In this document: positions 46,091 to 54,481 of the stretch, piece by piece
Layout of the letters: each line of letters begins with the position of its first letter
How positions within the stretch are numbered: the stretch's first letter is position 1
From: GCA-003244245 sp963823755
GTDB taxonomy: Bacteria; Actinomycetota; Actinomycetes; Mycobacteriales; Pseudonocardiaceae
Assembly (NCBI GenBank): GCA_963823755.1
Contig: CAWGMP010000005.1
Coordinates: forward strand, 124,001 to 188,000
DNA length: 64,000 nt
Direction: 5' to 3'
Position numbers and translations under genes: made by a program
Notes under the pieces: generated by a model
The model's input: the letters and a program-made list of their open reading frames with translations, nothing else
Told to the model about the DNA's origin: nothing
The model's database searches: none

Positions 46091-46644
46091 ACCTGGCCGT
46101 CCGCGACCGTTGCCGTGTCCTCCCGGTCGTCAGCTCCGGCTCGAGCCGTTTCTGGGGCCGTGGCCGCAGCCTTCTCCGGAGCCTTTTCTGAGGTCTTTTC
46201 CGGGGTCTTTGCTGGGGCCGGATGCGAGGCGCTGACCGGACCGGTATCGGCCTGGCGACCGGCCCTCTTTCGTGGCGTGGTGGCCTCGGTGGTCGGCACC
46301 TCTCCGGCCTGCGCCAGCGCCCGGTTGAAAAGCTCCGCCTTATCCGGCTTGAGCTCGGCACGCCTGAGCGTGCCCTCCGCACCCGGCTGACCGGTGAACC
46401 GCTGCCAGTCACCAGTGACCTGGAGGATGTGCTGGACCGGATCGGTGGGTTGGGCCCCGACTCCGAGCCAATACTGCACCCGCTCGGAGTCGACCTCGAT
46501 GAGACTGGGCTCTTCCTTGGGGTGGTACTTGCCGATCGTCTCGATCGCCTTGCCATTACGGCGGGTGCGAGCGTCGGCGACGACGATCCGGTAGTACGGC
46601 TGGCGAATCCTGCCAAGCCGCATAAGCTTGATCTTGACAGCCAC
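46087..46644 (-). CDS. rpsP: 30S ribosomal protein S16 with long C-terminal tail
   Basis: 185 residues from GTG 46644. The S16 core is the first 85 or so (VKIKLMRLGRIRQPYYRIVV, DSERVQYWLGVGAQPTDPVQ). About 70 further residues are Ala/Pro/Glu/Thr-rich (PAKTPEKTSEKAPEKAAATA); such tails are common in actinobacterial S16 but this one is long. It begins the rpsP-khpA-rimM-trmD group. Confidence 0.95.
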   Translation of the reverse strand: MAVKIKLMRLGRIRQPYYRIVVADARTRRNGKAIETIGKYHPKEEPSLIEVDSERVQYWLGVGAQPTDPVQHILQVTGDWQRFTGQPGAEGTLRRAELKPDKAELFNRALAQAGEVPTTEATTPRKRAGRQADTGPVSASHPAPAKTPEKTSEKAPEKAAATAPETARAGADDREDTATVADGQV

Positions 46645-46813
46645 GGGTCGGGCTACTCCTGTCAACGCGCGAGTGTTCACGGTGAGCGCGCACGGTCCAT
46701 GGTGGGTACATGGACCGACGGTGCTCGCAAGGTCAGTGGTCACAGCGCGATGAGAGGACCCGCCGCGACAACAGTGACCTATTGTGCCAGACCGTCCCGC
46801 GCCCTGTACGAGG

Positions 46814-47581
46814 TCACCCGGACATGGCACCCTGAGTGATCAGCAGGAGCCCGATCGCGGGCAGGAAGTTGTTCGCTTGGTGAGCGACGATGCTGGCCAG
46901 CAGGTTGTCACTGAACATCCGCGCCAGCGCGATCGGCAACGAGATCACCACCAGCAGAGGCGTGCGCAGCAGCTCCAGGTGGGCGAAGGAGAACAGCACC
47001 GTGGTCAGCCCGAAAATCACCCAGCGGTTCCACCGCCAGTATTCCATCGCTCGCCACAGCACACCGCGATAGAGCACCTCCTCGCACAGCGGCGCGACCA
47101 GCCACACCGCGAAGAACAGCGTGAGCGCCAACCCGAGCGGCAGCCGCTGACCGTCGAAAACATCCCCCACAGCTGAGTTCGCCTGACTCTTGCCTACCCA
47201 TCGGGCCCAGAGCGCCGCAGCCGGCACAGTGACGACCAGACCGACGACGCCCAGCGCCAGTCCGAGGCCGACATCGCGCAGTCGCCACCGCACCGACAGT
47301 TGACTGCGCAGCCGTTCCAGCAAACTCCCCTGACCGAGGAACAGGGCCCCGGTAGCCGCAACCACCGCAGCCGCCACCGTAGGCGCCACGAGCGCAGCGA
47401 CCAACATACCGCCGGGTAGTCGCATACCCGTCGTCCCCTCGTGCCGGGAGGCCAGCGCGAAGGGCACCAGAACCAGCACAGACACCGCCAGGAAGGTCAG
47501 CTCCGCGACGACGAAGCAGGCGAGCATGAGCCAGCCACGGCGAGTGTCCCGAACGTCGGTGTTCACAGCGCCAGTGCTCAC
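46814..47581 (-). CDS. CPBP family intramembrane metalloprotease
   Basis: 255 residues, about seven or eight membrane segments. The Abi/CAAX-protease motif is APLCEEVLYRGVLWR (Glu-Glu-x3-Arg); the partner motif FSFAHLELLRTP carries the first His and SIVAHQANNF the second. Related proteins process membrane peptides or confer immunity to bacteriocins; the substrate is unknown. GTG 47581 overlaps the amidohydrolase stop. Confidence 0.88.
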   Translation of the reverse strand: MSTGAVNTDVRDTRRGWLMLACFVVAELTFLAVSVLVLVPFALASRHEGTTGMRLPGGMLVAALVAPTVAAAVVAATGALFLGQGSLLERLRSQLSVRWRLRDVGLGLALGVVGLVVTVPAAALWARWVGKSQANSAVGDVFDGQRLPLGLALTLFFAVWLVAPLCEEVLYRGVLWRAMEYWRWNRWVIFGLTTVLFSFAHLELLRTPLLVVISLPIALARMFSDNLLASIVAHQANNFLPAIGLLLITQGAMSG

Positions 47582-48675
47582 AACGCCGGTCCGCGCAGTG
47601 CCCGGCCGCGCAACAGCAACAACGCCGGGTCTCGCAGCGTGTCCGGGTCCAGCCGTGGATCATTTCGAGTGACCAGCAGATCCGCCGGTGCACCGGGCAC
47701 CAGACCGGGGGCGCTCAGCCAGTCGCGAGCGGCCCAGCTGGCCGCCGCCAGGGCCTGCTCACCGGTGAGCCCGACGGTGCGCAGCGCGGCGATCTCGTCC
47801 ACCAGACGGCCGTGCCGGATACCACCACCGGCGTCGCTTCCGGCGTAGATCGGGATCCCGGCCTCGGCAGCGGCACCAATGGTGTCCCGGAACCCGGCAT
47901 GCAGTTCGCGCATGCGCGCGGCGTAACGCGGGTACTTGTCAGCGCGCTCGGCGATCGCCGGGAACGTCTCGACGTTGATCAAAGTGGGCACCAGCGCGGT
48001 CCCGTGCGCAACCATCTCGTCGATCGTGCCGGTGGACAGGCCGGTGCCGTGCTCGATGCAGTCGATCCCGGCGGCGATCAGCCCTGGCAACGCGTCGGCG
48101 CCGAAGACGTGGGCGGTGACCCTGGCCCCGGCGGCGTGCGCCGCCGCGATCGCCTCGACCAGCACGCCATCGGGCCACAGCGGGGCGAGATCTCCACATT
48201 CGCGATCGATCCAGTCTCCGACCAGCTTGACCCAGCCGTCCCCGGCCGTTGCCTGCTCGGCTACGGCCTGGGGGAGCAGCGCAGGTTCATCCAGCTCCAC
48301 ACCGATGGTCGGGATGTACCGCTTGGGGCGGGCCAGGTGACGACCGGCCCGGATGATCCGCGGCAGGTCGTCGCGGGCCTGCAGCGGACGGGTGTCGATC
48401 GGGACTCCACAGTCCCGGATGAGCAGCGTGCCGGCGTCCCGGTCAGTGGTGGCCTGCTCAGCAGCTTCAGCCAGGCTCGCCGGGCCCTGTGCGCCGATAC
48501 CGATGTGACAGTGCGCGTCGACCAGACCGGGCAGCAGGTAACCGCCATCGCAGACAGTGACTGCACCAGGTACGGGCTCGGGCCAGATCACCCCGTCGGC
48601 GACCCACAACTCACCCGGTTCCCCTGCGGGGAGCAACACCCCACGCAAGTGCATGACCGGGGTGGACACCGTCAT
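47578..48675 (-). CDS. Amidohydrolase family metal-dependent hydrolase
   Basis: 365 residues, TIM-barrel amidohydrolase. Metal ligands: DAHCHIG (His-x-His), Lys in WVKLVGDW, His in VTAHVFG, His in CIEHG and Asp in GSDAGGG. Substrate unknown (imidazolonepropionase or prolidase-like subgroup). The ATG overlaps the ffh stop (ATGA), a linkage that also exists in mycobacteria, next to ffh. Confidence 0.9.
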   Translation of the reverse strand: MTVSTPVMHLRGVLLPAGEPGELWVADGVIWPEPVPGAVTVCDGGYLLPGLVDAHCHIGIGAQGPASLAEAAEQATTDRDAGTLLIRDCGVPIDTRPLQARDDLPRIIRAGRHLARPKRYIPTIGVELDEPALLPQAVAEQATAGDGWVKLVGDWIDRECGDLAPLWPDGVLVEAIAAAHAAGARVTAHVFGADALPGLIAAGIDCIEHGTGLSTGTIDEMVAHGTALVPTLINVETFPAIAERADKYPRYAARMRELHAGFRDTIGAAAEAGIPIYAGSDAGGGIRHGRLVDEIAALRTVGLTGEQALAAASWAARDWLSAPGLVPGAPADLLVTRNDPRLDPDTLRDPALLLLRGRALRGPAL

Positions 48676-50192
48676 TTCTCAGGGAACTTCAGTTTCGACG
48701 GGTCGAAACCGGGCGGCAGGTGATCCAGGCCGGACAGACCGGATAGATCAGGCATTCCCCCAGGCAACCCGCCTGGCAGCCCTCCCGGCAACACACTGCG
48801 GGTCTTCGGCGGCGTCGGGCCCCGTCCCTTGACCTTTTTGCCCTTGCGGCCCTTTCGGCTGCGGCGTCCGGGGCCGGCGCCGGGGAAGCCGAACCGGCCG
48901 GCCATCTGTTGCATCATCTTGCGAGCCTCGAAGAACCGCTCGACGAGCTGGTTCACCTCGCTGACCGCCACTCCGGACCCGCGGGCGATGCGCTGGCGCC
49001 GGGAGGCATTGATGATCTTCGGATCGGCCCGCTCGGCGGGCGTCATCCCGCAGATGATGGCCTGCAACCTGTCCAGCTGCCGGTCATCGACCTGGGCTAG
49101 CTGCTCTTTCATTCCAGCCGCGCCCGGCAGCATCCCGAGCAGATTGGCGATCGGACCCATCTTGCGGATCGCCTTCATCTGCTCGAGGAAATCCTCCAGA
49201 GTCAGTTCACCACTGCCGATCTTGGCAGCGGCCTGCTCGGCCTGCTCGGTGTCGAAAACCTGTTCGGCCTGCTCGATCAGAGTGAGCAGATCTCCCATGC
49301 CCAGGATCCGGCTGGCCATCCGATCCGGGTGGAAGACATCGAAATCCTCCAGCTTCTCCCCGTTGGACGCGAACAGGATCGGCGCACCGGTGACCTGACG
49401 CACCGACAGGGCCGCGCCACCGCGGGCGTCGCCGTCGAGCTTGGTGAGCACGACACCGGTGAAGCCGACACCGTCACGGAACGCCTCGGAGGTGGCCACC
49501 GCGTCCTGGCCGATCATGGCGTCGATGACGAACAGCGTCTCGGTGGGCTGCACCGCATCGCGGATGGCGGCGGCCTGACGCATCAAGTCGGCATCGATGC
49601 CGAGCCGTCCTGCGGTGTCCACCACGACGATGTCGTGCTGGCGGGCCCGCGCCTCGGCCACTCCCCGACGCGACACATCGACCGGGTCACCGACACCGTT
49701 TCCGGGCTCGGGGGCATACACCGACACCCCCGCCTGGTTGCCCACTATCTGCAGCTGGGTGACCGCATTGGGTCGCTGTAGGTCCGCGGCGACGAGCAAC
49801 GGGGTGTGGCCCTGGTTGCGCAGCCAGCGGGCCAGCTTGCCGGCCAGCGTCGTCTTTCCGGAACCCTGCAGACCGGCCAACATGATGACGGTCGGGGGTA
49901 CCTTGGCCAGTTCGAGACGCCGGGTCGCCCCACCCAGGATGCCGATGAGCTCCTCATTGACGATCTTGATGACCTGCTGGGCAGGATTCAGTGCCGCAGA
50001 GACCTCGGCACCCTTGGCGCGCTCTTTGACCTGCCCGATGAACTGGCGGACCACCGGCAACGCGACGTCGGCCTCGAGCAGCGCGATACGGATCTCGCGG
50101 GCGGTGGCGTCGATGTCAGCGTCGGACAGCCGGCCCTTGCCGCGCAGGCCGGCCAACGCTGACGTGAGCCGGTCGGAGAGGGTGTCGAACAC
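48672..50192 (-). CDS. ffh: Signal recognition particle protein Ffh
   Basis: 506 residues from GTG 50192, where VFDTLSDRLTSALAGLRGKG begins as in the family; the longer upstream frame is rejected. NG domain: GLQGSGKTTLAGKLARWLR, VVVDTAGRL, TKLDGDARGG; then a Met-rich M domain (IKGMTPAER-like ICGMTPAERADPKI and FFEARKMMQQMAGRFG) that binds 4.5S RNA and signal sequences. The basic linker is followed by a Gly-Pro-Leu-rich tail with three copies of PGGLPGG. Confidence 0.96.
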   Translation of the reverse strand: MFDTLSDRLTSALAGLRGKGRLSDADIDATAREIRIALLEADVALPVVRQFIGQVKERAKGAEVSAALNPAQQVIKIVNEELIGILGGATRRLELAKVPPTVIMLAGLQGSGKTTLAGKLARWLRNQGHTPLLVAADLQRPNAVTQLQIVGNQAGVSVYAPEPGNGVGDPVDVSRRGVAEARARQHDIVVVDTAGRLGIDADLMRQAAAIRDAVQPTETLFVIDAMIGQDAVATSEAFRDGVGFTGVVLTKLDGDARGGAALSVRQVTGAPILFASNGEKLEDFDVFHPDRMASRILGMGDLLTLIEQAEQVFDTEQAEQAAAKIGSGELTLEDFLEQMKAIRKMGPIANLLGMLPGAAGMKEQLAQVDDRQLDRLQAIICGMTPAERADPKIINASRRQRIARGSGVAVSEVNQLVERFFEARKMMQQMAGRFGFPGAGPGRRSRKGRKGKKVKGRGPTPPKTRSVLPGGLPGGLPGGMPDLSGLSGLDHLPPGFDPSKLKFPEK

Positions 50193-50537
50193 GCCGGTCG
50201 CACTCCCTTCGGGGTCCGGCGGGGTGATGGCCCCGGGGTCTGGCTGCTTCAGCGCCAGAGTAGCCGCGCCGCCGTGGGCACGAGAGCCTGGATCGTCGGC
50301 AACCCGGGCCCCACCCCGGGTTGCCGACGATCCAGCGAAGGCCCTTGCGGTCGAAGCGGCACACCTGCTGCCCGATTCTCCGGCCCGGGCGGCAGCCCTG
50401 CGTCCGCCCGACCACCGCCGAGCCACCCGACAAGCGTGCCGACGGTGGACACTGCCCGGGAGCGTGAATACCCGCAAACGCGACTAGGTAGGACTACTCG
50501 ATCCGAGGCAACCCCAGCTCCGGCACACAGCCACCTA
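50193..50537 (-). promoter_or_regulatory. Gap between the DivIVA-like gene and ffh
   Basis: 345 bp. Besides the inverted repeat at 50288-50335 it holds nothing recognisable as a gene; the ffh promoter presumably lies here, between the hairpin and the ffh start or upstream of the hairpin. Confidence 0.4.
50288..50335. repeat. Perfect 21-bp inverted repeat upstream of ffh
   Basis: Arms 50288-50308 and 50315-50335 are exact complements around a 6-base loop (ccccac); the inner part is GTCGGCAACCCGGG. It is extremely GC-rich and stable, 96 bp before the ffh start and about 200 bp after the DivIVA-like gene. A terminator for the upstream operon is the plainest reading; there is no T-run. Confidence 0.8.
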
Positions 50538-51605
50538 CTACGGATGCAGCTCGAATCTGACTGTGGGTTGATCTGCCTGCCGGGGCCGGCTTACCGGTCC
50601 GGGCCGCGCCCCCGGTCGAGGCGCGTGAGATCCATCGGATCCACCGGTCTCCTTCGCCGGCTCCGGGGGGAGTGAGCCGTCCGACGGCTGCGCAGACTCA
50701 CCCGCCCCAGCAGGCTCACCCGCCCCAGCAGACTGGCCTGCCCGAGCAGCCTCACCCGCCCCAGCAGACTGGCCAGCCCGAGCAGCCTCGGCAGAGAGGA
50801 CGTCCTCGGCTGCCGTGGGCTGATCGACCACACCGAGCGCGTCGGTCAGCAGGCGGTGCACCTGGGAGAGCTGACTGGTGACCTCGGACCGCAGCTGTCT
50901 GGCCACGGTGACCTGCCGGGTGACCTTGACCACCCGGTTGTTCAGCCGCTCGCCCGCGATCTGCATCAGCAGGTTCAGTGCAGCGATGCTGCGGGTCTGG
51001 TAATCGCGGATCCAGGTCTCCGTCTCGGCCTGGCGGCTGGCGATGTCCTGCTCGGACTGCTGCTCGGCCCGCTGGCGCCGGGATGCGGATTCGGCCTCCG
51101 CGGTGTGACGCCTGCGCTGAGAATCCGCTTCCAGGCGCTGGCACTGCTGCCTGGTCTCGGTCAACAGATGATCGGCCTCGGCGCGGGCGCTCGCACGCAG
51201 CGAGGTGGTTTCCTGCTCGGCTGTGGTCGCAAGCTCGGCGGCCTCGTCCTCGGCCATCTGCAGCATGCGCTGGATCCGTGCGGTCGCGGCGGTCAGCGGG
51301 GAACGCTGCAGCCGATCGACCTCGGTGGCCGCTTCCGCGGCTTCCCGACGCAGATGGCTGACCTGCCGGGTCGCCTCGGACGCTTCCCGGCGGAGCTTCT
51401 CGACTTGTGCGCTGATGTCGGCGGCCCGCTGCAGCGCAGCGTCACGTTCGGCTCCGAGGGTCGCAACACGAGCTCTGAGGGCGTTGACGTGGTCGATGAC
51501 CTGCTGACGGTCGAAGCCGCGCAACACGACCTCGAACGGCGGGGGTATGGGGACGGCCTCGTCCCGGGCTCCGTGCATGCGGTCGGATGGTAGCCCGGTG
51601 CTCAC
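50538..51605 (-). CDS. DivIVA-like coiled-coil protein
   Basis: Up to 355 residues from GTG 51605, which overlaps the glnD stop; ATG 51578 is an alternative. Start PPPFEVVLRGFDRQQVIDHV resembles the DivIVA/GpsB N-terminal motif. A long heptad coiled coil covers about residues 40-240 (AALQRAADISAQVEKLRREA). The tail carries 12-residue repeats (AARAGQSAGAGE twice, then PAGAGE). It probably acts in polar growth or as a scaffold; in many actinomycetes a DivIVA-domain gene lies near ffh or glnD. Confidence 0.75.
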   Translation of the reverse strand: MSTGLPSDRMHGARDEAVPIPPPFEVVLRGFDRQQVIDHVNALRARVATLGAERDAALQRAADISAQVEKLRREASEATRQVSHLRREAAEAATEVDRLQRSPLTAATARIQRMLQMAEDEAAELATTAEQETTSLRASARAEADHLLTETRQQCQRLEADSQRRRHTAEAESASRRQRAEQQSEQDIASRQAETETWIRDYQTRSIAALNLLMQIAGERLNNRVVKVTRQVTVARQLRSEVTSQLSQVHRLLTDALGVVDQPTAAEDVLSAEAARAGQSAGAGEAARAGQSAGAGEPAGAGESAQPSDGSLPPEPAKETGGSDGSHAPRPGARPGPVSRPRQADQPTVRFELHP

Positions 51606-54037
51606 CGGACCGCACTGAGCACTGCTCGCTCGAGCTGCTCCCGTACCGCGGGCGACAGTACGCTGGGATCACCGGGGAGGCTGTGACCAGCGGCGCGGGT
51701 CAAGCAAAACGAATCGACGACCGAGCGGCCCAGCGTGACGACCCGAGCCCAGCGGACGGCGACCGCATTGCTCTCCAACGCCCCAGCAACGCGATGGAGC
51801 AACCCGATCCGGTCGGTCGTGCGCAGTTCGAGGACCACCGCTCCGGTCGCTTCGTCGTCGAACCACAACACCTTGGTCTCGTGGTCGGGGCACGCCGTCT
51901 CGGATGCCGGGATCTCGCCATAATCGCGCTCCTTGGCCGCCAACGCGTCCGCCAGGTGCAACGAGCCGTCCAGCGCCCGCATCAGATCCTGGCGCAGCAA
52001 CGCGACGTCCGGCGGGCGACCGAAGCGCGGCGAGGCGATGAAGCTGTCCACCGCCGCGGAGCCTCCAGGGAGCTCGACAACTCGGATGTCCGCGGAGTGG
52101 ACCTGCAGCGAATGCAGCGCAAGCACCCCGGTGGCCAGGGCGAGCACCGCAGGCCGGCCAGGGGCCACGACCATGATGATGTTGGTCGCACCCAGTCCTG
52201 CAGCGGAGGTCGCCGCCACGTGCAGCAAGCCGCTCTCGATGGCCCGCTCAGCCAGCGCGCGGTGCTCGTCGGTCAGCGGCTCCGGTGCCGGCACAGGCAC
52301 TCCGGCCAACACCGCGCGACAGCGCTCGGCGAGGCTGGAGATCAGGCCGGCGCGCCATTCGGTCCAGACGCCGGGGCCGGTGGCCAGACTGTCGGCCTCG
52401 GTCAGTGCGACGAGCAACTCCAGCAGGATCGGATCTCCATCGAGGGTGTCGACCACCCGCTGCGCGGTGGTGGGATCCTCGAGATCTCGGCGGGTCGCGG
52501 TATGCGGTAGCAGCAGGTGGTGGCGCACCATAGCGCGGAGCGTCTCGACATCGGAGGGCCACAGCCCGAGCCGGTGCCCGACCTGCTCGGCGAGCGCAGC
52601 GCCGACGACGCTGTGGTCGCAGCCACGTCCCTTGCCCAGGTCATGCAGTAACGCGCCGAGCAGCAGCAGGTCCGGGCGGCCGACCGTGGTGGTCAACCGA
52701 GCCGCCTGCGCCACGGTCTCCACCAGATGCCGGTCCACGGTCCAGACGTGCGTCCGATCCCGGGGTGGTAGGTCACGCACCGCACCCCATTCGGGGAACA
52801 ACCGCCCCCACAACCCGGTACGGTCCATCGCCTCAATCACGTCCACCGCCTGCCGTCCTGCGCCCAACAGCAACAGCAGCTCGTCCAGCGCTGGTCGCGG
52901 CCATGGTCGGCGTAGTTCCGGCGCGCTGTCGGCCAGCGCACTCAGGGTGCCGGTGGCGATCGGCATACCGGTTCGCGCCGCCGTCGCCGCGACCCGCAGC
53001 GCAAGCGCCGGATCCCGCGCCGGGTTGGCGTCGCGAGCCAGCGCTACCTGGCCGCCATGCTCGACCACTCCCTCGTCCAAGGGGCGGCGCACCGCTCCCC
53101 GACCGAGGCTGCGCAGGCCGGTCAGCCGGACGCGCCCGCGGGGGGGCAATGCGGCCCGCGCGGTGCGTAACCCGACATCCACCGCGTAGGCAACGGTCCT
53201 CGCCGCTCCGGAGAGGCGCCTGGCCAGATCGAACCGGTCGCCGAGGACCAGCGCCGCGGCCACCTCGTCGGCCTCCTGCGCGCGAAGCACGTCACGGCCT
53301 CGGCCGGCGAACCGGTGGAGCTCGGTGCGCACGTCCAGCAGCAGGTCGCGCGCCGCGCGCACGTCCGGCCCAGCCCGGTCCAGGAGCTGACCTGCGGACA
53401 ACGCATCGAGCAGCTGCACGTCTCGCAATCCACCGTGGCCGTTCTTGAGGTCCGGTTCTACGCGATGCGCAATGTCACCACTGCACTCCCAGCGCTGCTG
53501 CGTCGATTCGATGAGCTCGTCGAGCCGACCGCGGACACCGCTGCGCCAAGCCCGCCGCACGGCGGTGTCCATCGTGGTGAACAGCGCCTCGTCCCCGGCG
53601 ATCAGGCGGGCGTCCAGCAACCCCAGTGCGGCGCGCAGGTCGGTGGCCGCGACCTGCACAGCCTGCCCGACTGTTCGCACACTGTGGTCGAGCTCGATGC
53701 GGGCGTCCCACAGTGGGTACCACAGCAAGTTTGCGAGCTCGGTCACGTCACGCTTGCCGTTGTGCAAGAGCACCAGGTCGAGGTCGGAGTACGGCACGAC
53801 CTCGCGACGGCCCAGTGCACCGACGGCGACCAGCGCGCTACCGGAGCCGACGCCCACCGCCGCACAACGGGAGGTGAGCCACAGCTCGTAGAGGTCCGCC
53901 AACGCGGCCCGCAGCGCTTCGGCGGTCAACTGGCGCGACCGGGGATTGCCGCCGAAAAGCGCGGCCCGTGCCCTGACGAGGTCCGCTGCCGGGGTGTCCG
54001 AGCCTCCAGCGGGAGGGAGGGTCCCTGGCCGCTTCAT
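51602..54037 (-). CDS. glnD: [Protein-PII] uridylyltransferase / uridylyl-removing enzyme
   Basis: 811 residues from ATG 54037 (GGGTGGGG upstream). Nucleotidyltransferase motif VGALGRREVVPYSDLDLVLL, then GlnE-like linker, HD domain LLHDLGKGRGCDHS, and two C-terminal ACT domains (VLELRTTDRIGLLHRVAGAL). It modifies GlnB in response to glutamine (in some actinobacteria by adenylylation). Next to glnB and amt in one unit. Confidence 0.95.
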   Translation of the reverse strand: MKRPGTLPPAGGSDTPAADLVRARAALFGGNPRSRQLTAEALRAALADLYELWLTSRCAAVGVGSGSALVAVGALGRREVVPYSDLDLVLLHNGKRDVTELANLLWYPLWDARIELDHSVRTVGQAVQVAATDLRAALGLLDARLIAGDEALFTTMDTAVRRAWRSGVRGRLDELIESTQQRWECSGDIAHRVEPDLKNGHGGLRDVQLLDALSAGQLLDRAGPDVRAARDLLLDVRTELHRFAGRGRDVLRAQEADEVAAALVLGDRFDLARRLSGAARTVAYAVDVGLRTARAALPPRGRVRLTGLRSLGRGAVRRPLDEGVVEHGGQVALARDANPARDPALALRVAATAARTGMPIATGTLSALADSAPELRRPWPRPALDELLLLLGAGRQAVDVIEAMDRTGLWGRLFPEWGAVRDLPPRDRTHVWTVDRHLVETVAQAARLTTTVGRPDLLLLGALLHDLGKGRGCDHSVVGAALAEQVGHRLGLWPSDVETLRAMVRHHLLLPHTATRRDLEDPTTAQRVVDTLDGDPILLELLVALTEADSLATGPGVWTEWRAGLISSLAERCRAVLAGVPVPAPEPLTDEHRALAERAIESGLLHVAATSAAGLGATNIIMVVAPGRPAVLALATGVLALHSLQVHSADIRVVELPGGSAAVDSFIASPRFGRPPDVALLRQDLMRALDGSLHLADALAAKERDYGEIPASETACPDHETKVLWFDDEATGAVVLELRTTDRIGLLHRVAGALESNAVAVRWARVVTLGRSVVDSFCLTRAAGHSLPGDPSVLSPAVREQLERAVLSAVR

Positions 54038-54136
54038 CGCCCCCACCCTTTCCCTGCCGGCAAAGCTTCGACCTGAGAGTTCGCGAGACCTGTAACGCTG
54101 AAAACACTGGCGCGTTACAAGAAGGTTTCGAGCAGA

Positions 54137-54475
54137 TCACAGAGCATCCAGGCCGCGCTCCCCGGTTCGTACCCGGACCACGGTCTCCACCGGGATGACC
54201 CATACCTTCCCGTCGCCGATCTTCCCCGTCCGGGCCGCCTCGACCAGCGCATCAATGGTCTTGTCGACCTGGGCTTCATCCACCAAGACCTCGACCCGGA
54301 TCTTGGGCACGAACTCCACGGTGTACTCCGCACCCCGGTACACCTCGGTATGCCCCTTCTGCCGGCCGAAGCCCTGCACCTCGCTGACCGTCATCCCGAG
54401 TACCCCGATCCGCTCCAGGGCGCCCTTGACGTCCTCCAGCGTGAACGGCTTGATGATCGCGGTCACCAGTTTCAT
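54137..54475 (-). CDS. glnB: Nitrogen regulatory protein PII
   Basis: 112 residues from ATG 54475, which puts the T-loop modification site exactly at Tyr51 (GHTEVYRGAEYTVEF). Other signatures: KLVTAIIKPFTLEDVKGALE and GKIGDGKVWV. Binds ATP, ADP and 2-oxoglutarate and controls the Amt channel. GlnB of this amt-linked type is often called GlnK. ATG 54481 is a near alternative start. Confidence 0.96.
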   Translation of the reverse strand: MKLVTAIIKPFTLEDVKGALERIGVLGMTVSEVQGFGRQKGHTEVYRGAEYTVEFVPKIRVEVLVDEAQVDKTIDALVEAARTGKIGDGKVWVIPVETVVRVRTGERGLDAL

Positions 54476-54481
54476 CGCCAT

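Noticed and set aside
50690..50790. Repeats resembling a short CRISPR array
   Set aside because: The units are tandem without spacers and lie inside the coding sequence of the DivIVA-like tail.
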